Shown: positions 12,380-14,916 of the stretch, in pieces | Layout: the number at the start of each line of letters is the position of its first letter | How positions within the stretch are numbered: the stretch's first letter is position 1 | Assembly (NCBI GenBank): GCA_022825185.1 | Contig: JAJDYK010000274.1 | Location: forward strand, 1-14,916 | Direction: 5' to 3' | Length of the DNA: 14,916 bases | Source: Candidatus Latescibacterota bacterium | Lineage (GTDB): Bacteria; Latescibacterota; UBA2968; UBA8231 | Program-made: the position numbers and the translations under genes | The notes under the pieces: generated by a model | What the model saw: the letters and a program-made list of their open reading frames with translations, nothing else | What the model was told of the DNA's origin: nothing | Database searches by the model: none

Positions 12380-13807
12380 ATGCCTACAGTCATCGCCAAT
12401 GTCCTCGCCCAGCGCTACGCCAGTCAGGCGATCCAAGATCTGTGGTCTGAACGCGGTCGGATCGTCCTCGAGCGCGAACTATGGATTGCCATCCTAAAAG
12501 CACAGCGCGACCTAAAGTTGGATGTACCCGCCGCATCCATAAGCGCCTACGAGCGCGTCAAGGATCAAGTTGATCTCGAATCCATCGCACGCCGCGAAGC
12601 CGTTTTGCGGCACGATGTCAAGGCGCGCATCGAAGAGTTTTGCAGTCTTGCAGGCTGCGAGCACATTCACAAGGGTATGACCAGCCGCGATCTGACCGAC
12701 AATGTCGAGCAGTACCAAATCCTCCGCTCCTTGCAGCATATGCAGGTCAAGTACGTGGCCCTCCTCTTGCGCCTAGGCCAGCGAGCACTGCAATGGAAGG
12801 AACTCGCGGTCGCTGGCAGGACCCACTACGCAGCCGCACAGCCCACGACGCTCGGCAAGCGCCTCGCCATGTTCGGCGAGGAGATGCTGGTCGCCTTTGA
12901 CCGCCTCGACGAACTCGTCCAGCGCTATCCCCTGCGGGGTCTAAAGGGCGCGGTCGGCACAGCCGTTGACCAACTAACCCTGCTCGACGCCGATGCCGAC
13001 AAGCTCGATCAGCTCCAAGGCCGAGTGCGGCACCACCTCGGCTTTCAACGGGAACTAGGGGCCGTCGGCCAGATTTATCCCCGCAGCCTCGACTTTGAGG
13101 TGTTAAGCTGCCTCTACCAACTCGGAGCTGGCGTTGCCAACCTGGCCCGGGTGATTCGCCTGATGGCCGGCCACGACATGCTAACTGAGGGCTTTGCCGC
13201 TGGTCAGGTCGGCTCTTCGGCCATGCCGCACAAAATGAACAGCCGCAGCAGCGAGCGGGTCAATGGGCTGCAGGTCGTCCTCGGCGGCTATGTCCACATG
13301 TTGGGTGCGCTAGCCGGCGATCAGTGGTTTGAAGGGGACGTCTCCTGCTCGGTCGTGCGCCGCGTAGCCCTTCCCGATGGATTCTTCGCCTTTGACGGTA
13401 TGCTCGAGACCACGCTCCACATCCTCGACGATATGGGGGTCTATGAAGCGGTAATTGCCCGCGATCTCGACCGCTACCTGCCCTTCCTCGCCACCACGAC
13501 GCTGCTGATGGAAGCCGTCCAACGCGGTGCTGGCCGCGAACAGGCCCACACCGCACTTAAAGAGCACGCCCTAGCCTCGGCTATCGACATGCGTGAACAA
13601 GGCCAAAGCACCAGTGAATTGGCGCATCGCTTGGGCGCAGATTCTCGCTTCCCGCTCAGCGCAGAAGAGATCGCCACCACGATCTCCCGCAGTCGTCACC
13701 TCACGGGCGCAGCCACCCAGCAAGTCGAGCTTTTCGTCGGCCGGGTAGAGGAATTGGCCGCGGCTCATCCAGAGGCACACGCCATCGAAAAGGGGCGGCT
13801 GCTCTGA
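12380..13807 (+). CDS. purB: Adenylosuccinate lyase
   Basis: A 475-residue lyase of the fumarase/aspartase superfamily. It removes fumarate from SAICAR and from adenylosuccinate, two steps of purine synthesis. The N-terminus (VIANVLAQRYASQAIQDLWS) matches the actinobacterial-type PurB start (IPNVLA.RYAS...IWS). The active-site blocks are MTSRDLTDN (100-108), GRTHYAAAQPTTLGKR with His149, and the signature GSSAMPHKMN (278-287) with the catalytic Ser in its flexible loop. The frame is open further upstream with ATG codons at 12359 and 12365. I chose 12380 because homologues begin there and the earlier ATGs fall in or next to a stem-loop. pyrH begins 5 nt after the stop, so the two genes are probably co-transcribed. 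Confidence 0.95.
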   Translation: MPTVIANVLAQRYASQAIQDLWSERGRIVLERELWIAILKAQRDLKLDVPAASISAYERVKDQVDLESIARREAVLRHDVKARIEEFCSLAGCEHIHKGMTSRDLTDNVEQYQILRSLQHMQVKYVALLLRLGQRALQWKELAVAGRTHYAAAQPTTLGKRLAMFGEEMLVAFDRLDELVQRYPLRGLKGAVGTAVDQLTLLDADADKLDQLQGRVRHHLGFQRELGAVGQIYPRSLDFEVLSCLYQLGAGVANLARVIRLMAGHDMLTEGFAAGQVGSSAMPHKMNSRSSERVNGLQVVLGGYVHMLGALAGDQWFEGDVSCSVVRRVALPDGFFAFDGMLETTLHILDDMGVYEAVIARDLDRYLPFLATTTLLMEAVQRGAGREQAHTALKEHALASAIDMREQGQSTSELAHRLGADSRFPLSAEEIATTISRSRHLTGAATQQVELFVGRVEELAAAHPEAHAIEKGRLL

Positions 13808-13812
13808 CCTCT

Positions 13813-14547
13813 ATGCGATACAAGCGAGTCCTACTCAAGCTGAGCGGAGAAGCCGTTTCTGGCACGCACGACGTGGGCTTCGACCCCGAATCTCTAGAGC
13901 ACATTGCCGACGAAGTCCTCAATTTGCATGCCTGTGGGGTCGAAATATCCATCGTCATTGGCGGCGGCAATATATTTCGCGGCACGCTCGCTAGTCAGTG
14001 GGGTATTGAACGAGCTGAAGCCGACAACATCGGCATGATGGGGACGGTGATCAACAGCTTGATGCTGCGCGGGGTCCTCACCTCTAAATCCGACGCCGAA
14101 GTCCGGGTGATGAGCGCCATTCCCATCAACACGGTAGCCGAGCCGTTTATTCGGCTGCGCGCAATTCACCATCTAGAAAAGCACTACATCGTCATCTTTG
14201 CCGCCGGCATTGGCAATCCGTATGTCACTACGGATTACACCGCGGCCCACCGCGCGATTGAGACGCGATCCCAAGCCCTGCTTTTTGCCAAGAATCAAGT
14301 CAGCGGCATCTATACTTCCGACCCCCGCACTGATCCCCAAGCGAGGCGTTACCAGCGAATGCACTACAACACCATCATCCAAGAAGACCTCACTATCGTC
14401 GATCAATCCTCCGTCCTGTTGGCACGCGATCATCAAATGCCCATGCACTTTTTCGACTTCTCTGACAGAGGAACCATAGAGAGCATCTGCCGAGGCCAAG
14501 ACCTAGGCACCTTGGTGACGGATGCGGACGAAGACATCATAGAGTAA
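13813..14547 (+). CDS. pyrH: UMP kinase (amino acid kinase family)
   Basis: A 244-residue hexameric kinase converting UMP to UDP. KRVLLKLSGEAVSG (4-17) holds the catalytic Lys and phosphate loop, VIGGGNIFRG (48-57) is the glycine-rich NMP-side motif, and DNIGMMGTVINSLMLRG (71-87) is nearly invariant in PyrH. The usual GTGNP-[FY]-F-TTD appears as GIGNPYVTTD (132-141). The usual KVDGVYD.DP is NQVSGIYTSDP (161-171). Both are mild departures. The C-terminus MHFFDFSDRGTIESICRGQDLGTLV is typical. It lies 5 nt after purB and is followed by a terminator, rather than in the common rpsB-tsf-pyrH-frr cluster, so a second pyrH elsewhere in the genome is possible. Confidence 0.95.
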   Translation: MRYKRVLLKLSGEAVSGTHDVGFDPESLEHIADEVLNLHACGVEISIVIGGGNIFRGTLASQWGIERAEADNIGMMGTVINSLMLRGVLTSKSDAEVRVMSAIPINTVAEPFIRLRAIHHLEKHYIVIFAAGIGNPYVTTDYTAAHRAIETRSQALLFAKNQVSGIYTSDPRTDPQARRYQRMHYNTIIQEDLTIVDQSSVLLARDHQMPMHFFDFSDRGTIESICRGQDLGTLVTDADEDIIE

Positions 14548-14548
14548 A

Positions 14549-14583
14549 CAAAAAGACCGTCCCGTTTCGGGGACGGCCTTTTC
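14549..14583. terminator. Bidirectional intrinsic terminator between pyrH and the PorV-like gene
   Basis: CCGTCCC (14557-14563) pairs with GGGACGG (14570-14576) around a 6-nt loop. An A-rich run lies on the left (14550-14554) and a CCTTTTC tract on the right, so it can stop transcripts arriving from either side. It lies just after the pyrH stop and 22 nt beyond the end of the convergent minus-strand gene. Confidence 0.85.
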
Positions 14584-14604
14584 TCATCAGGGTCTTTATT
14601 TATG

Positions 14605-14916
14605 TTAGAATTCGTATGCGAAGGAGAATCGATGAGCGCCATTGGTCTCGGTCAAATCCAACCCAATGTCATACGCATAGTCGAACACCAACTGGTTCCA
14701 CTGATACCCCAATCCCGCATTCAAACCACCCCCCGCGTCCTCCTCCAACAAACGACGACCCCCCGCACGCAACAGCAAGCCCTCCACCAACTGCGTCTCC
14801 CCGCCAACCACCAACCCGTGATCCGATCCATCACCCGTCAAATCGCGACGAACATACTGAACCGAAACCAACGACTGACTGCTCAGACGATACCCCACCC
14901 CTACATGCACGTCCAT
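14605..14916 (-). CDS. PorV/PorQ-like outer-membrane beta-barrel protein (C-terminal part)
   Basis: 103 residues from the window edge to the stop; the gene surely begins outside, and the Met at the very edge is probably internal. The sequence shows alternating hydrophobic/polar strands with turns, e.g. VGVGYRLSSQSLVSVQYVRRD, GLVVGGETQLVEGLLLRAGG and GGGLNAGLGYQWNQLVFDYAYD. It ends in HRFSFAYEF with a terminal Phe, the outer-membrane insertion signal. The terminal pattern (GGGLG..Y....FDYAY......HRFS..Y.F) is that of the PorV/PorQ (FadL-like) family common in the FCB group. The exact role (type IX-secretion-related or other barrel) cannot be decided from this fragment. Confidence 0.75.
   Translation of the reverse strand: MDVHVGVGYRLSSQSLVSVQYVRRDLTGDGSDHGLVVGGETQLVEGLLLRAGGRRLLEEDAGGGLNAGLGYQWNQLVFDYAYDIGLDLTETNGAHRFSFAYEF

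Overview
The window reads as a chromosomal stretch of an uncultured Gram-negative bacterium with a GC content somewhat above 50%. Three things point, without proof, to the wider FCB group (for example a Latescibacterota-type lineage). These are a C-terminal fragment of a PorV/PorQ-like outer-membrane barrel at the right edge, a tiny COX24/AURKAIP1-like (bS22/mS38) basic ribosomal protein, and a TRAP transporter with a TatT lipoprotein. The phylum call is inference only. TTG starts with weak or no Shine-Dalgarno are frequent, and several neighbouring genes overlap by 4-32 bases.

Region 1 (1-2745, all minus strand) is a housekeeping block. In transcription order it runs mreB, mreC, a HU/IHF-type nucleoid protein, a 30-codon bS22-like protein whose start lies inside the HU gene, tRNA-Arg(CCG) only 5 nt after that stop codon, tRNA-Pro(GGG), tRNA-Pro(CGG), a perfect 14-bp hairpin, then the first 23 codons of ychF. 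A strong sigma70-like promoter (TTGACA-17-TATTCT) lies between mreC and HU and probably drives the HU/bS22/tRNA transcript. The usual mreD, PBP2 and rodA genes do not follow mreBC.

Region 2 (2746-8192, plus strand) starts at a divergent intergenic region with overlapping promoter-like elements and an 8-bp inverted repeat. It then carries a highly charged protein of unknown function, a lipoprotein metallo-aminopeptidase of the COG4324/Aminopep type, and a complete TRAP transporter: TatT-like lipoprotein, solute-binding protein, small permease and large permease. The TRAP genes are coupled by 14-nt, 4-nt and 4-nt overlaps. The binding protein has Trp where classic carboxylate-binding TRAP receptors have Arg, as expected for a TatP-like receptor of a non-standard ligand. 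The aminopeptidase next to it suggests a periplasmic peptide or amino-acid scavenging module, which is a hypothesis.

Region 3 (8227-10823, minus strand) is a two-gene McrBC-type restriction system. It has a McrB AAA+ motor with an N-terminal domain of unfamiliar type and a McrC PD-(D/E)XK nuclease, translationally coupled by a TTGA overlap.

Region 4 (10921-14547, plus strand) carries an SLC13/DASS-type anion transporter, purB (adenylosuccinate lyase, actinobacterial-like type) and pyrH (UMP kinase). It closes with a bidirectional hairpin terminator. Region 5 (14605-14916, minus strand) is the C-terminal end of the PorV/PorQ-like protein, cut by the window edge. No intergenic stretch exceeds 200 bases. 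No insertion sequence, CRISPR array or rRNA was seen.
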